From contig QVQC01000076.1 in assembly GCA_003428585.1 (NCBI GenBank), forward strand, positions 62,001-126,000: a DNA stretch of 64,000 nt. Reading direction: 5' to 3'. Position 1 is the stretch's first letter, and each line of letters begins with the position of its first letter. A program made the position numbers and the translations under genes. Below are positions 33,270-42,368 of this stretch, piece after piece. The stretch is from Nioella halotolerans (GTDB taxonomy: Bacteria; Pseudomonadota; Alphaproteobacteria; Rhodobacterales; Rhodobacteraceae). The notes under the pieces are model-generated. The model did no database searches and was not told where the DNA came from. It was given only the letters and a program-made list of their open reading frames with translations.

Positions 33270-34211
33270 TTAGCGGTATTCGCCCGCCAATTCCGCAACC
33301 AGATCCAGCGCGTCGGCGGTCACGAAGCCGGGGCCGGAATTGATGTTGTTGCCCGGCAGTACGCCGAAACGGTGGTAGTTCGTCAGCACGACAACCGGCA
33401 GGTAGGCCTGCAGGAAGGGTTGCTGGTCGATGCCCCACTCGATCACACCGTCGCGGATCGCACCGACGATATCGCCGCCAAGATCGAAGGTGCCGAAATA
33501 GATATCGCCGGCCAGACCCATCTGGTCGAGCGCGAGGATCGTCGGGTCGGCCGAGGTCGGCCCCAGAGTCAGCACCGCGTCGGTGTCGGGATTGGCGTTG
33601 AGATAGGCCATCACCCGGTTCTGGATCTCGGACGGGTCCTGCCCGCTATCGACCATCTGGTTGCCCAGTTCCACCCCGAGGCCATCGGCAAAGCCCTGGC
33701 ACCGCTGGGTCGAGGCGGGTTGCGCGATGTAGTGGTTCACGCACAGGAAGCTTTCGATCCCGTCGCCGGCGGCACGCTGCCCCGCGGCGAAGCCCGCGTC
33801 GTATTCAGGCTGGCCCACATACATCAGGGCGCCGATCTCGCGCGCCTCATCGGGCGTGCCGGAATTGATGATGATCACGTCGATGCCGGATTCCACCGCG
33901 TTGCGGATCGGGCCGGACAGCACGTCCGGGTCGGCAAGCGTGGTGATGATCCCGTCGGGGCCGCTGGCCGCCGCCTGTTCGATGATGCGCGCCATGTCGG
34001 CAAGGTCACCGGTTGGCGGGTTGCGGTATTCGCATTCCACGTCCATCTGCTCGCAGCCGAGCGCCAGACCGTTCTTGATCGTGTTCCACCAGCTGTCGCT
34101 GTCGGGCGCATGGCTGACCAGCACGTAGCGTTCGCCTTCCGCCTGCGCGGCGCCGACCGTTGAAGCGACGGCAAGGGCTGTTGCCGCCAGCGTCTTGAAG
34201 ATTGTGTTCAT
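33270..34211 (-). CDS. Sugar/inositol ABC transporter periplasmic binding protein
   Basis: A 313-residue cluster B periplasmic binding protein. A signal peptide (MNTIFKTLAATALAVASTVGAAQAE) is followed by YVLVSHAPDSDSWWNTIKNG and later DGIITTLADP and DVIIINSGTP, typical of ribose/inositol binders. GGGAGG lies 5 bases before the ATG. It is the first gene of the transport operon, downstream of the LacI operator. A myo-inositol or related cyclitol is the likely ligand from context. Confidence 0.92.
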   Translation of the reverse strand: MNTIFKTLAATALAVASTVGAAQAEGERYVLVSHAPDSDSWWNTIKNGLALGCEQMDVECEYRNPPTGDLADMARIIEQAAASGPDGIITTLADPDVLSGPIRNAVESGIDVIIINSGTPDEAREIGALMYVGQPEYDAGFAAGQRAAGDGIESFLCVNHYIAQPASTQRCQGFADGLGVELGNQMVDSGQDPSEIQNRVMAYLNANPDTDAVLTLGPTSADPTILALDQMGLAGDIYFGTFDLGGDIVGAIRDGVIEWGIDQQPFLQAYLPVVVLTNYHRFGVLPGNNINSGPGFVTADALDLVAELAGEYR

Positions 34212-34290
34212 GGTATCCTCCCAAGTGTTTCGGGACATCGCCGGATCTCGCATCGGAATGCCCCTGCGGAACCTTAAACCCGAATCGAAT

Positions 34291-34311
34291 AATTTTGCAA
34301 CCGGTTGCAAC
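34291..34311. promoter_or_regulatory. LacI-family operator (site 1)
   Basis: AATTTTGCAACCGGTTGCAAC contains the perfect 16-bp palindrome TTGCAACCGGTTGCAA (34295-34310). It lies in the 178-base divergent region between the inositol-binding-protein operon and the LacI regulator. Exactly the same 21 bases occur in reverse at 38579-38599. The central CG and flanking TTGCAA arms are typical of LacI-family sites. Confidence 0.85.
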
Positions 34312-34389
34312 ATGGCGCATGCGGATGGCTTTCCAATGCAGGCGGCGCGTGTATAGTCTGCGCGTCCGAACAGTCAGGCGAGGCAGAGC

Positions 34390-35385
34390 ATGGTCACCTT
34401 GAAGGATGTGGCAGAGCGCGCGGGCGTGTCCCGGTCGGCGGTGTCGCGCACCTTTACCGAGGGCGCCTCGGTCTCCGCCAAGACGCGCGGCAAGGTGGAA
34501 AAAGCCGCGCGCGACCTCGGTTACAGCCCCAACGCGCTGGCCTCGTCGCTGACGACCGGGCGCACCAAGCTGATCGGGCTGGTGTCCAACAACTTTCACA
34601 ACCCGCTTTTCCTCGAGGTGTTCGACCTGTTCACCCGCGGCTTGCAGGACCGGGGCCTGCGCCCGCTCCTCGTCAATCTCAGCGATGAAACCGATCCCGC
34701 CAATTCGCTGCGGATGCTGCGGCAATACTCGGTCGACGGGGTGATCGTCGCCTCCTCGACGCTGCCGCCCAGCTTTGCCGAGGCGTTCCGCGATGCCGGC
34801 ATGCCGGTCGTCCATTCCTTCGGGCGCTACACGACCAGCCCGCATGTGCATGTCGTGGGCATCGACAACATCGCCTGCGGACGGATGGCCGCAGAGGCGC
34901 TGATCGCGCGCGGCTACGGGCGTGTCGCCTTCATGGGCGGGCCGGAGGCCGCCACCTCGACGCAGGACCGCGCGCACGGCTTCCTCGCCGCGCTGGCCGA
35001 GCATCCCGAAATCGAGGTCACCACGAGCTTTGCCAATGCCTATTCCTTCGACGCGGGCCGGGTGGAGATGACCAAGCTGTTGATGACGGACCCGGCGGAG
35101 GCTTATTTCTGCGGCGATGACGTGCTGTCGATCGGCGCCCTTTCCGCCATCGAGGAGGCCGGGCTGCACTGCCCGCGAGATATCGGCATCATCGGGCTGA
35201 ACGACATGGACATGGCCCGCTGGCAGAACATCGACCTGACCACGATCCGCCAGCCCGTGGCCGAGATCATCTCCGCCTCCATCGACCTTGTCGTGGCCAC
35301 CATCGAAGCGCCCGGACGCTACCCGGAAACACGCCTGTTTCCGTGCCGGATCGTCGAACGAGGCACCCTGCGCGCCCTGTCCTGA
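34390..35385 (+). CDS. LacI family transcriptional regulator of the inositol cluster
   Basis: A 331-residue repressor. The N-terminal HTH is VTLKDVAERAGVSRSAVSRT with the hinge YSPNALASSLTTGRT. A periplasmic-binding-like effector domain follows from about residue 60 (LIGLVSNNFHNPLFLEVFD). It is encoded in the middle of the inositol region, divergent from the transport operon, and two identical palindromes mark its probable sites. An inositol intermediate is the expected inducer, by analogy with other iol regulators. Confidence 0.93.
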   Translation: MVTLKDVAERAGVSRSAVSRTFTEGASVSAKTRGKVEKAARDLGYSPNALASSLTTGRTKLIGLVSNNFHNPLFLEVFDLFTRGLQDRGLRPLLVNLSDETDPANSLRMLRQYSVDGVIVASSTLPPSFAEAFRDAGMPVVHSFGRYTTSPHVHVVGIDNIACGRMAAEALIARGYGRVAFMGGPEAATSTQDRAHGFLAALAEHPEIEVTTSFANAYSFDAGRVEMTKLLMTDPAEAYFCGDDVLSIGALSAIEEAGLHCPRDIGIIGLNDMDMARWQNIDLTTIRQPVAEIISASIDLVVATIEAPGRYPETRLFPCRIVERGTLRALS

Positions 35386-35391
35386 TCTTTG

Positions 35392-36522
35392 TCAGCGTAG
35401 CATAGGCGGGCGCGCGTCGACCCATGCCCCATCCGCCTTGGCCGAGGCGACACAGGCATGAACGGCGGCCATGGACCGCAGCCCGTCCACCGCCAAGGGC
35501 AGCGTGCCATGCGCCTCGCCCCGGATCGTGGCGGCTAGGTCCACGTAGATATTGGCCACCGCCAGCGGAAAGCCCTCGGGGTGGGCGATGGGCACCCGAC
35601 TCAGCCGCCCGGCCTCGTCACTCAGGCCCGCCTCGCCCTTTTCCATGATCTGCGTGCGCCCGCCCACCGGCGTGAAATAGACTTGGTTGGGCTGTTCCGA
35701 CGCCCAGCGTAGCCCGCCGGTTTCGCCGAACACCTGCAGGTCGAACCCGTGCTGGCGCCCGATGGCGACCGAGGAAGTCCAGAGCCGCCCGACCGCGCCG
35801 CCCTGCAGGCGGAAATTGACCATCGCGTCATCTTCCAGCACGCGGCTGGGGATGGTGGAGGCGAAATCGGCCGCGACGCGCTCTACCTCGTCGCCCGCGA
35901 CGAAGCCGGCCATGTGCAGCGCGTGGATGCCGCAATCGGCGAATTGCCCCGAGACGCCCGCCATCGCCGGATCGTAGCGCCAGCGCACCCGCGGGTTATC
36001 CGCGTCGCCCGCATCTCCGTGGTGGCCGTGGCTGAAATTCGTCACCACCAGCCGCACCTTGCCGATCTGCCCGGCGGCCACCATGGCGCGCATCTCGCGC
36101 ACCATCGGGTAGGCGGAATAGCAGTAATTGACGGCGCAGATCCGGCCCGCGGCCTCGGCGACGCGCACGATCTCCTCGCCTTCCTCGACGCTCATCGTCA
36201 TCGGCTTTTCGCACAGGACGTGGAAACCCGCCTCCAGGAACGCCTTGGTGATCTCGAAATGGGTGGCGTTCGGGGTGGCCACGGTCACGAGGTCCACCCG
36301 GTCGGCACGCCCGCGCTCGCCTTCCAGCATCTCGCGCCAGTCGCCATAGGCACGGTCCGGCGCCACGCCCAGCCGCTGCGCATAGACGCGGCCCTTGTCC
36401 GGGTCGGCATCCAGCGCCCCGGCGGCCAGCGTGAAGTTGCCATCCGCCTGCGCGCCCATGCGGTGCGCCGGCCCGATCTGGCTGCCTTCGCCGCCGCCGA
36501 TCATGCCCCAGTTGAGCTTCAT
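35392..36522 (-). CDS. Gfo/Idh/MocA family oxidoreductase
   Basis: A 376-residue NAD(P)-dependent dehydrogenase. The N-terminal Rossmann motif is IGGGEGSQIGPAHR. The family EKP motif is LCEKPMTMS near residue 105, and DCGIHALHMAGF near 195 holds the active-site Asp/His. Members interconvert inositols, inososes and related sugars. It is the distal gene of the minus-strand trio (37441, 36535, 35392). It converges on lacI with a 6-base gap. The exact substrate, for example scyllo-inositol or an inosose, cannot be told. Confidence 0.88.
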   Translation of the reverse strand: MKLNWGMIGGGEGSQIGPAHRMGAQADGNFTLAAGALDADPDKGRVYAQRLGVAPDRAYGDWREMLEGERGRADRVDLVTVATPNATHFEITKAFLEAGFHVLCEKPMTMSVEEGEEIVRVAEAAGRICAVNYCYSAYPMVREMRAMVAAGQIGKVRLVVTNFSHGHHGDAGDADNPRVRWRYDPAMAGVSGQFADCGIHALHMAGFVAGDEVERVAADFASTIPSRVLEDDAMVNFRLQGGAVGRLWTSSVAIGRQHGFDLQVFGETGGLRWASEQPNQVYFTPVGGRTQIMEKGEAGLSDEAGRLSRVPIAHPEGFPLAVANIYVDLAATIRGEAHGTLPLAVDGLRSMAAVHACVASAKADGAWVDARPPMLR

Positions 36523-36534
36523 CCCGTAACCCTT

Positions 36535-37425
36535 TCAGAAACCAATGCTTTCAAGATAGTCCCGGTTCGCCTTCGCATCTTCCAACGGCGAAACATCCAG
36601 TGTCGGGTCGCAATCCTGTTCCACCGTGCACCAGCCCGCGAACCCGGCATCCAGCAGGATTTGCCGCACCGTGGGAAAATCCACGTCGCCATGGCCGAGA
36701 TTGCAGAAGATGCCTTGCCCGCACGCCTCGTAAAACCCGGTGCCCTTCGCGATGACATCCGCTTTGACAGCGGGGTCTATATCCTTGAAATGCATGTAGG
36801 ATATCCGGTCCACATGTCGCCGCATGAAGGCCACCGGGTCAAAGCCCGCATAGGAATGGTGCCCGGTATCGAAGCAGATCTTCAGGATATCCTCGGGCAC
36901 CTCGTCGAGCAGGCGTTCCAGTTCCGGCTCGAAATCCATGAAGCCGGCGGCGTGGGCGTGGATTCCCACCGTCAGGCCATACTCCTCCGCCCCCATCCGG
37001 GCCACGGTGGCAATACGATCGCGGTAAGCGGACCATTCGCCGGGCTCCATCTGCTCGGCATCCTCCGCCCGGCCCGCCGTCGGCGCCCGGCGGGGAGAGA
37101 TCGAGTCGATCAGCACCAGCTGTTGCGCGCCATGCGCCGACAGCGCCTTGCAGGTGCGCCGCGCGCCGTCCATCACGTCCTCCCACTGGTCGGGGTCGTG
37201 GAAGGCGCGGAACACCACGCCGCCGATCAGCGCCAGCCGGTGTTCGTCCAGCGCCTCCGACAGGATCGCGGGATCCTCGGGCATGTAGCCCACCGGGCCA
37301 AGCTCGATCCCCTCGTAGCCGGCCGCGGCACACTCTTTCAACACCGAGCGCCACGGCGGGTTGCGCGGGTCGTCTGCGAATTCCACGCCCCACGAACAGG
37401 GGGCATTGCCGATACGGATGGTCAT
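36535..37425 (-). CDS. iolE: Inosose dehydratase-like TIM-barrel protein (IolE)
   Basis: A 296-residue xylose isomerase-like TIM barrel. IolE dehydrates 2-keto-myo-inositol. Typical parts are IGNAPCSWGVEFADDP at the N-terminus, AAAGYEGIELGPVGYMP, GIHAHAAGF and CFDTGHHSYAGFDPV, which hold metal ligands. It lies between two Gfo/Idh genes, 12 and 15 bases from its neighbours. This supplies the second step of the pathway completed by iolD, iolB, iolC and iolJ on the plus strand. Confidence 0.88.
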   Translation of the reverse strand: MTIRIGNAPCSWGVEFADDPRNPPWRSVLKECAAAGYEGIELGPVGYMPEDPAILSEALDEHRLALIGGVVFRAFHDPDQWEDVMDGARRTCKALSAHGAQQLVLIDSISPRRAPTAGRAEDAEQMEPGEWSAYRDRIATVARMGAEEYGLTVGIHAHAAGFMDFEPELERLLDEVPEDILKICFDTGHHSYAGFDPVAFMRRHVDRISYMHFKDIDPAVKADVIAKGTGFYEACGQGIFCNLGHGDVDFPTVRQILLDAGFAGWCTVEQDCDPTLDVSPLEDAKANRDYLESIGF

Positions 37426-37440
37426 GGGATGCGGGCCCTT

Positions 37441-38553
37441 TCAGTCTTGAACGGTATGCCAGCCGCCGTCGGCGGCCGCAGTGAAGGCGGTGTCGATCAC
37501 GCGGGCCACGGAAAGCCCGTCGCGGAAGGTCGGCCAGACCGGCTCGCCGGTTTCGATCGCGCGCAGGAAATCGCGCGCCTCGATGATGATCTGGTCCTGG
37601 TAGCCGGTGCCGTGCCCGGGCCCCTGGCAAAAGGCGAGGTAGTCGGGATGCGCCGGGCCGGTCAGGACCTTGGTGAAACCGCGCGTCGCCTCCGGCCCCT
37701 CGGCGCGGTAAAGCCAGACGGCATTCTGATCCTCCTGGTCGAAGCGGATCGCGCCTTTCGTGCCGTGGATTTCATAGGCATAGCCCATCTTGCGCCCGGT
37801 GGCGACGCGGCTGAAATAGAGATGCCCCATCGCACCCGAGGCGAAGCGCACCATCATCTGCGCCTGATCGTCATTGTCCACCGTCACCGGTCCGTCCGGG
37901 CCGGGGCGCGTGGCATGCAGCGTCTCGGCCTGCGCCGACAGCGCCGCGATGTCGCCCATCAGCGCCAGCGCACAATTGATCATGTGCGGCGCGAGGTCGC
38001 CCAGCGTGCCGTTCGCCCGGCCAGAGGTGCGCCAGTTGGCGGGCGTCTGCGGGTCGGCGAGGAAGTCCTCGGTGTGTTCGCCGCGAAACCACGTCACCTG
38101 CCCGATCGCGCCCTTGGCCAGCAAGCGGCGCACGAACTGCGTCGCCGGGGTGCGCACGTAGTTGAAGCCGATCATGTTGGGCAGGCCGGCCGCCTCGGCG
38201 GCGGCGGTCATGGCCGTCGCGTCCGCAAGCGAGGCGCCCAACGGCTTTTCGCAGAAGACCGGTTTTCCGGCGGCGAAGGCGGCCTCGGCAATCGCGCGGT
38301 GGGTGGCCTGCGGCGCGGCGATCACCACCGCCTCGACGCGCGGATCGGCGACCAACGCCTGCCAGTCGGGCGCCGCGCGGGCAAAGCCATACGCCGCCCG
38401 GTAGCGTTCTGCCGAGGCGGGGCTGCCGGCGGCGATCATCTCCAGCCTTGGGCGCAAGGCGGTGTCGAACACCGCGCCGACAGCGGCCATCGCCACCGCG
38501 TGCGCCTTGCCCATGTAGCCGCCGCCGATCAGACCGATCCCGATTTCCGCCAT
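37441..38553 (-). CDS. Gfo/Idh/MocA family oxidoreductase
   Basis: A 370-residue NAD(P)-dependent dehydrogenase. The dinucleotide motif is GLIGGGYMGKAHA at the N-terminus and the signature is FCEKPLGASL near 101. GDLAPHMINCALALMG near 189 includes the conserved active-site region. It is the first gene of the minus-strand trio, starting 26 bases from the operator at 38579. It may oxidise myo-inositol or an isomer. With the products of 35392 and 43206 there are three such enzymes in the cluster. Confidence 0.88.
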   Translation of the reverse strand: MAEIGIGLIGGGYMGKAHAVAMAAVGAVFDTALRPRLEMIAAGSPASAERYRAAYGFARAAPDWQALVADPRVEAVVIAAPQATHRAIAEAAFAAGKPVFCEKPLGASLADATAMTAAAEAAGLPNMIGFNYVRTPATQFVRRLLAKGAIGQVTWFRGEHTEDFLADPQTPANWRTSGRANGTLGDLAPHMINCALALMGDIAALSAQAETLHATRPGPDGPVTVDNDDQAQMMVRFASGAMGHLYFSRVATGRKMGYAYEIHGTKGAIRFDQEDQNAVWLYRAEGPEATRGFTKVLTGPAHPDYLAFCQGPGHGTGYQDQIIIEARDFLRAIETGEPVWPTFRDGLSVARVIDTAFTAAADGGWHTVQD

Positions 38554-38578
38554 GGTGCCGCCTTTCCTGCAAGACCCG

Positions 38579-38599
38579 GTTGCAACCGGTTGCAAAATT
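38579..38599. promoter_or_regulatory. LacI-family operator (site 2)
   Basis: GTTGCAACCGGTTGCAAAATT is the exact reverse complement of 34291-34311 and contains the palindrome TTGCAACCGGTTGCAA (38580-38595). It lies in the 101-base divergent region between the Gfo/Idh-iolE operon and iolD. One bound dimer could silence both operons. Confidence 0.85.
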
Positions 38600-38654
38600 C
38601 GTATCCTGAGTCGCGACGACGTGCAACGGCCAATCCGGCCACGAACCGGCGAGA

Positions 38655-40529
38655 ATGGACAGCCCGATGACAAGCACACTCCGCCTGACCACGGCGCAGG
38701 CCATCGTGAAATACCTGATGAACCAGTTCATCGAGATCGACGGGAAACGGACCCGCATCTGCGGCGGCGGTTTCGGGATCTTCGGCCACGGCAACGTGCC
38801 CTGCCTTGGCGAGGCGCTCTACCCGGTGCGCGACGAGCTGCCGCTCTACCGCGGGCAGAACGAACAGAGCATGGGCTTCGCGGCGGCGGGCTTCGCCAAG
38901 TATCACCTGCGCCGGCGCTTCATGTTCTGCACCGCCAGCGCCGGGCCCGGCACGGCAAACCTGCTGACCGCCTCGGCGCTGGCCCATGCCAACCGCCTGC
39001 CGATGCTGATGCTGTGCGGCGATACCTTCCTGACCCGCCTGCCCGACCCGGTGCTGCAGCAGCTGGAACATTTCGGCAATCCGGCCTTCGGCCTCAATGA
39101 CGCGTTCCGCGCGGTCACCCGCTACTGGGATCGCATCACCCACCCCGCGCAGGTGATCCAGAGCCTGCCCGCCGCCCTTGCCACCATGCTCGACCCGGCC
39201 GATTGCGGGCCGGCCTTCCTGTCGTTGCCGCAGGACGTGCAGGGCTGGGCCTATGACTACCCCGAAACCCTGTTCGAACCCCGCCTCCACCGCATCCGCC
39301 GGCAGGCCCCCGACCCGGCCGAACTGGCCGAGGCCGCGGCCGTGCTTCGGGCCGCCGAGCGCCCGGTTATCGTCGCTGGCGGCGGCGTGCAGTATTCCGG
39401 CGCGGCGGCCGAGCTGACAGCCTTCGCCGAGGCGCACGGCATCCCGGTGGTCGAGACGATCGCCGGCCGCGCCAACATGCTGGCGACGCATCCGCTGAAC
39501 ATAGGCCCAGTGGGAGTCACCGGGTCCGACAGCGCCAATGCCATTGCCGCCGAGGCCGATGTCGTCCTAGCCGTTGGCACGCGGCTGCAGGATTTCACCA
39601 CCGGGTCATGGACCGCCTTCGCGCAGGATGCGCGGCTGATCGGCCTCAACGTCGGCCGCCACGACGCGATGAAGCACCTGTCGCTGCCCGTAGTGGGCGA
39701 TGCGAAACGGGCGCTGACCGCGCTCGGCCCGGCCCTCGGCAACTACACCGCGCCCGCCGAATGGACCGCGAAGGCGCGGTCCGAACGCAAGGCATGGGAC
39801 GCCTACGTCGCGGACAACGTCGCCCCCGGCAACCGGCCCAATTCCTACGCGCAGGCGATCGGCGTGGTGAACGACCTCTGCGAACCGCGCGACCGGATCG
39901 TGACGGCAGCGGGCGGCCTGCCCGCCGAGGTCACCGCCAACTGGCGCACGCTGGATATCGGCACCGTGGACGTGGAGTTCGGCTTTTCCTGCATGGGCTA
40001 CGAGATTGCCGGCGGCTGGGGCGCGCGCATCGCGCAGGCGCAGGCGGAACCCGACAAGGATACCATCGTCTTCGTCGGCGACGGCAGCTACCTGTTGCTG
40101 AACTCCGACATCTATTCCTCCGTCCTGACGCGGAAAAAGCTGATCGTGCTGGTGCTCGACAACGGCGGCTTCGCGGTCATCAACAAGCTGCAGAACAATA
40201 CCGGGCAGGACAGTTTCAACAACCTGATCGCCGATTGCCCGACCGTGCCGGAGCCCTTCGCGGTGGATTTCGAGGGCCACGCCCGCGCCATGGGCGCCGA
40301 TGCCGTTACCGTCGCCAATCCCGCCGAGCTGGCCGAGGCGTTCACCGCCGCGAAAGCGTCCGACAAGACCACGGTCATCGTCATGCAGGTCGACGCTTAC
40401 GAAGGCTGGACCGACAAGGGCCACGCCTGGTGGGAAGTCGGCACGGCAGAGGTATCGGACAGCGCGACGGTGCTGGAAAAGCACGCGGAGATCGAGGCCG
40501 AGCGCGCCAAGCAGCGGCGGGGGGTGTAG
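38655..40529 (+). CDS. iolD: 3D-(3,5/4)-trihydroxycyclohexane-1,2-dione hydrolase
   Basis: A 624-residue thiamine diphosphate enzyme that opens the inositol-derived ring to 5-deoxyglucuronate. The three-domain TPP fold is complete: an N-terminal PYR domain with YRGQNEQSMGFAAAGFAKY (catalytic Glu), a central domain with PVIVAGGGVQYSG, and a C-terminal PP domain with the cofactor motif GDGSYLLLNSDIYS ending in a conserved LDN. It starts the plus-strand iol operon. An ATG four codons downstream is an alternative start. Confidence 0.96.
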   Translation: MDSPMTSTLRLTTAQAIVKYLMNQFIEIDGKRTRICGGGFGIFGHGNVPCLGEALYPVRDELPLYRGQNEQSMGFAAAGFAKYHLRRRFMFCTASAGPGTANLLTASALAHANRLPMLMLCGDTFLTRLPDPVLQQLEHFGNPAFGLNDAFRAVTRYWDRITHPAQVIQSLPAALATMLDPADCGPAFLSLPQDVQGWAYDYPETLFEPRLHRIRRQAPDPAELAEAAAVLRAAERPVIVAGGGVQYSGAAAELTAFAEAHGIPVVETIAGRANMLATHPLNIGPVGVTGSDSANAIAAEADVVLAVGTRLQDFTTGSWTAFAQDARLIGLNVGRHDAMKHLSLPVVGDAKRALTALGPALGNYTAPAEWTAKARSERKAWDAYVADNVAPGNRPNSYAQAIGVVNDLCEPRDRIVTAAGGLPAEVTANWRTLDIGTVDVEFGFSCMGYEIAGGWGARIAQAQAEPDKDTIVFVGDGSYLLLNSDIYSSVLTRKKLIVLVLDNGGFAVINKLQNNTGQDSFNNLIADCPTVPEPFAVDFEGHARAMGADAVTVANPAELAEAFTAAKASDKTTVIVMQVDAYEGWTDKGHAWWEVGTAEVSDSATVLEKHAEIEAERAKQRRGV

Positions 40530-40530
40530 G

Positions 40531-41499
40531 ATGCACCTTGCCGGCAACCGCTTCGTCATCATCGGCCGCGCGGGGATGGATTTCTACCCCGACCCGCCCG
40601 GCACCAGGACCGAGGACGCGACGCGCTTCGTGTCCTGCCTCGGCGGGTCCTCGGCCAATATCGGCGTGGCGATCACCAAGCTTTGCGGGCAGGCCGACCT
40701 TGTCACCTGCGTCTCGGACGACGCCATCGGGCGGTTCGCTCTGAACCAGCTCGATCACTACGGCATCGGGCGGGCGCATGTGCGCGCCGTGGGCGGCGAG
40801 GCGCGCAATTCGCTGGCCGTGGTCGAAACCCGCATGGAAGACCACCAATCCGTCATTTACCGCAACGGCGCCGCCGATTTCGAGATGACAGAGGCCGATG
40901 TCGAGGCCGTCGATTACACCGCTTACGACGCGCTGATCACCACCGGCACCGTGTTCGCCGCCGAACCGTCGCGCAGCGCCACCTTCCGCGCCTTCGAGCT
41001 TGCCCGCGCCGCAGGTCTGCCGCTGATCTTCGATATCGACTACCGCCCCTATTCGTGGCCTTCGGCGCAGGTCGCGGCGGATGTCTACAGCCGTGCCGGC
41101 GCCATGTGCGACGTGATCGTCGGCAACGATGTCGAATTCGGCTTCATGGCGGGCGACTATGATCGCGGCCTCGACAAGGCGCGCGATCTGGTGGCCGGTG
41201 GCGCGCAGGTCGCCGTCTACAAGATGGGTGAACAGGGCGCGATCACGATCACGCCGGAGGGCGAGTTTCGGACCGGCATCTACCGCACCGAGGCGCTGAA
41301 ACCCACGGGCGCGGGCGACAGTTTCATGGGCGGCCTTGTCGCCGGGCTGGCCGATGGCCTGCCGTTGCGCGAGGCGGTGCTGCAAGGCTCCGCCGCCGCC
41401 GCCATGGTGGTGGCCCGCGTCGGCTGCGCCCCCGCCATGCCCACGCGGGAAGAGCTTGACGCGTTTCGCGCCACACAGAACGGTCCCAGCGCGGCCTGA
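40531..41499 (+). CDS. iolC: 5-dehydro-2-deoxygluconokinase
   Basis: A 322-residue PfkB-family sugar kinase that phosphorylates 5-dehydro-2-deoxygluconate. It has the N-terminal CLGGSSANIGVAITKL substrate region and the C-terminal KPTGAGDSFMGGLVAGL anion-hole and catalytic Asp signature. The ATG follows the iolD stop by 1 base, so translation is coupled. Confidence 0.95.
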   Translation: MHLAGNRFVIIGRAGMDFYPDPPGTRTEDATRFVSCLGGSSANIGVAITKLCGQADLVTCVSDDAIGRFALNQLDHYGIGRAHVRAVGGEARNSLAVVETRMEDHQSVIYRNGAADFEMTEADVEAVDYTAYDALITTGTVFAAEPSRSATFRAFELARAAGLPLIFDIDYRPYSWPSAQVAADVYSRAGAMCDVIVGNDVEFGFMAGDYDRGLDKARDLVAGGAQVAVYKMGEQGAITITPEGEFRTGIYRTEALKPTGAGDSFMGGLVAGLADGLPLREAVLQGSAAAAMVVARVGCAPAMPTREELDAFRATQNGPSAA

Positions 41500-41510
41500 A
41501 AGGAAAGCCC

Positions 41511-42368
41511 ATGCATATCGCGCCCCATGATAACCGCAACCAGCCCATCGTCAATGTGGAGGATTCCCGCGTTCCGCTGGTCTATTTCAACATCCTGCGG
41601 CTCAAGGCCGGGGAGCAATTCGAGTACCGACTGCCCGGCTACGAAACCTGCGTCGTGCCCGCCACCGGCACCGTGACGGTGGAAACGGGCGGCGAAACCT
41701 TCGCCGATATCGGCACCCGCGGCGTCGATGTCTGGGATGGCGACCCCGAAGGCGTCTACGTGCCCACCGATACCGGGGCCCGCATCACCGCGCGGACCGA
41801 TACCGAAACCTTCATCGCCGGCGCGAAATACGCCGAAACGCTGAGCCCCTTCGCCGTGCGCGCGGGCGATCTCGACCTCGTGCAATATGGATCGGACGAC
41901 ACCAAGACGCATCGCAAGATCAAGCATATCCTCGGTGCCGCGCATCACGACCGGGTCGGGCGGCTTCTTGTATCAGAACTTTTCACCGTCGGCACCGGGG
42001 GCTGGTCGGGCTTTCCCAGCCACAAGCACGACACGGACCGGCGGGTTGGCCCCGGGGGGGAGATGGAAGAGACGCGGCACGACGAATGCTACAACTTCCG
42101 TTTCCGGCCCGATTACGGGTCGGGGCTGCAAATGCTGCAACGGGTCGATAACGAACCGGGCGACGCCTATCACATCATGAACGGCTCCACCGTGCTGATC
42201 GACAAGGGCTATCACCCCTGCTGCGTGCTGCCGGGCTACGAGATGTATTACTTCACCATCCTCGGCGGCCTTTCGCAGCGCAGCCTGAAGCAGTATTTCC
42301 AGCCCACCCATGCCGATCAATTGCACACGATCCCCGGCATCATGGACATGGTGGCAAAGTTCAAATGA
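41511..42368 (+). CDS. iolB: 5-deoxy-glucuronate isomerase (second IolB copy)
   Basis: A 285-residue bicupin of the IolB family. Metal-site residues are in PSHKHDTD and, after a short insertion with RRVGPGGEM, EETRHDECYNFRF near residues 165-200. GYEMYYFTILGG lies near 250. It is clearly diverged from the copy at 29314 but sits in the classical iolD-iolC-iolB order, so it is the likely canonical enzyme. Its stop overlaps the iolJ start (ATGA). Confidence 0.94.
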   Translation: MHIAPHDNRNQPIVNVEDSRVPLVYFNILRLKAGEQFEYRLPGYETCVVPATGTVTVETGGETFADIGTRGVDVWDGDPEGVYVPTDTGARITARTDTETFIAGAKYAETLSPFAVRAGDLDLVQYGSDDTKTHRKIKHILGAAHHDRVGRLLVSELFTVGTGGWSGFPSHKHDTDRRVGPGGEMEETRHDECYNFRFRPDYGSGLQMLQRVDNEPGDAYHIMNGSTVLIDKGYHPCCVLPGYEMYYFTILGGLSQRSLKQYFQPTHADQLHTIPGIMDMVAKFK

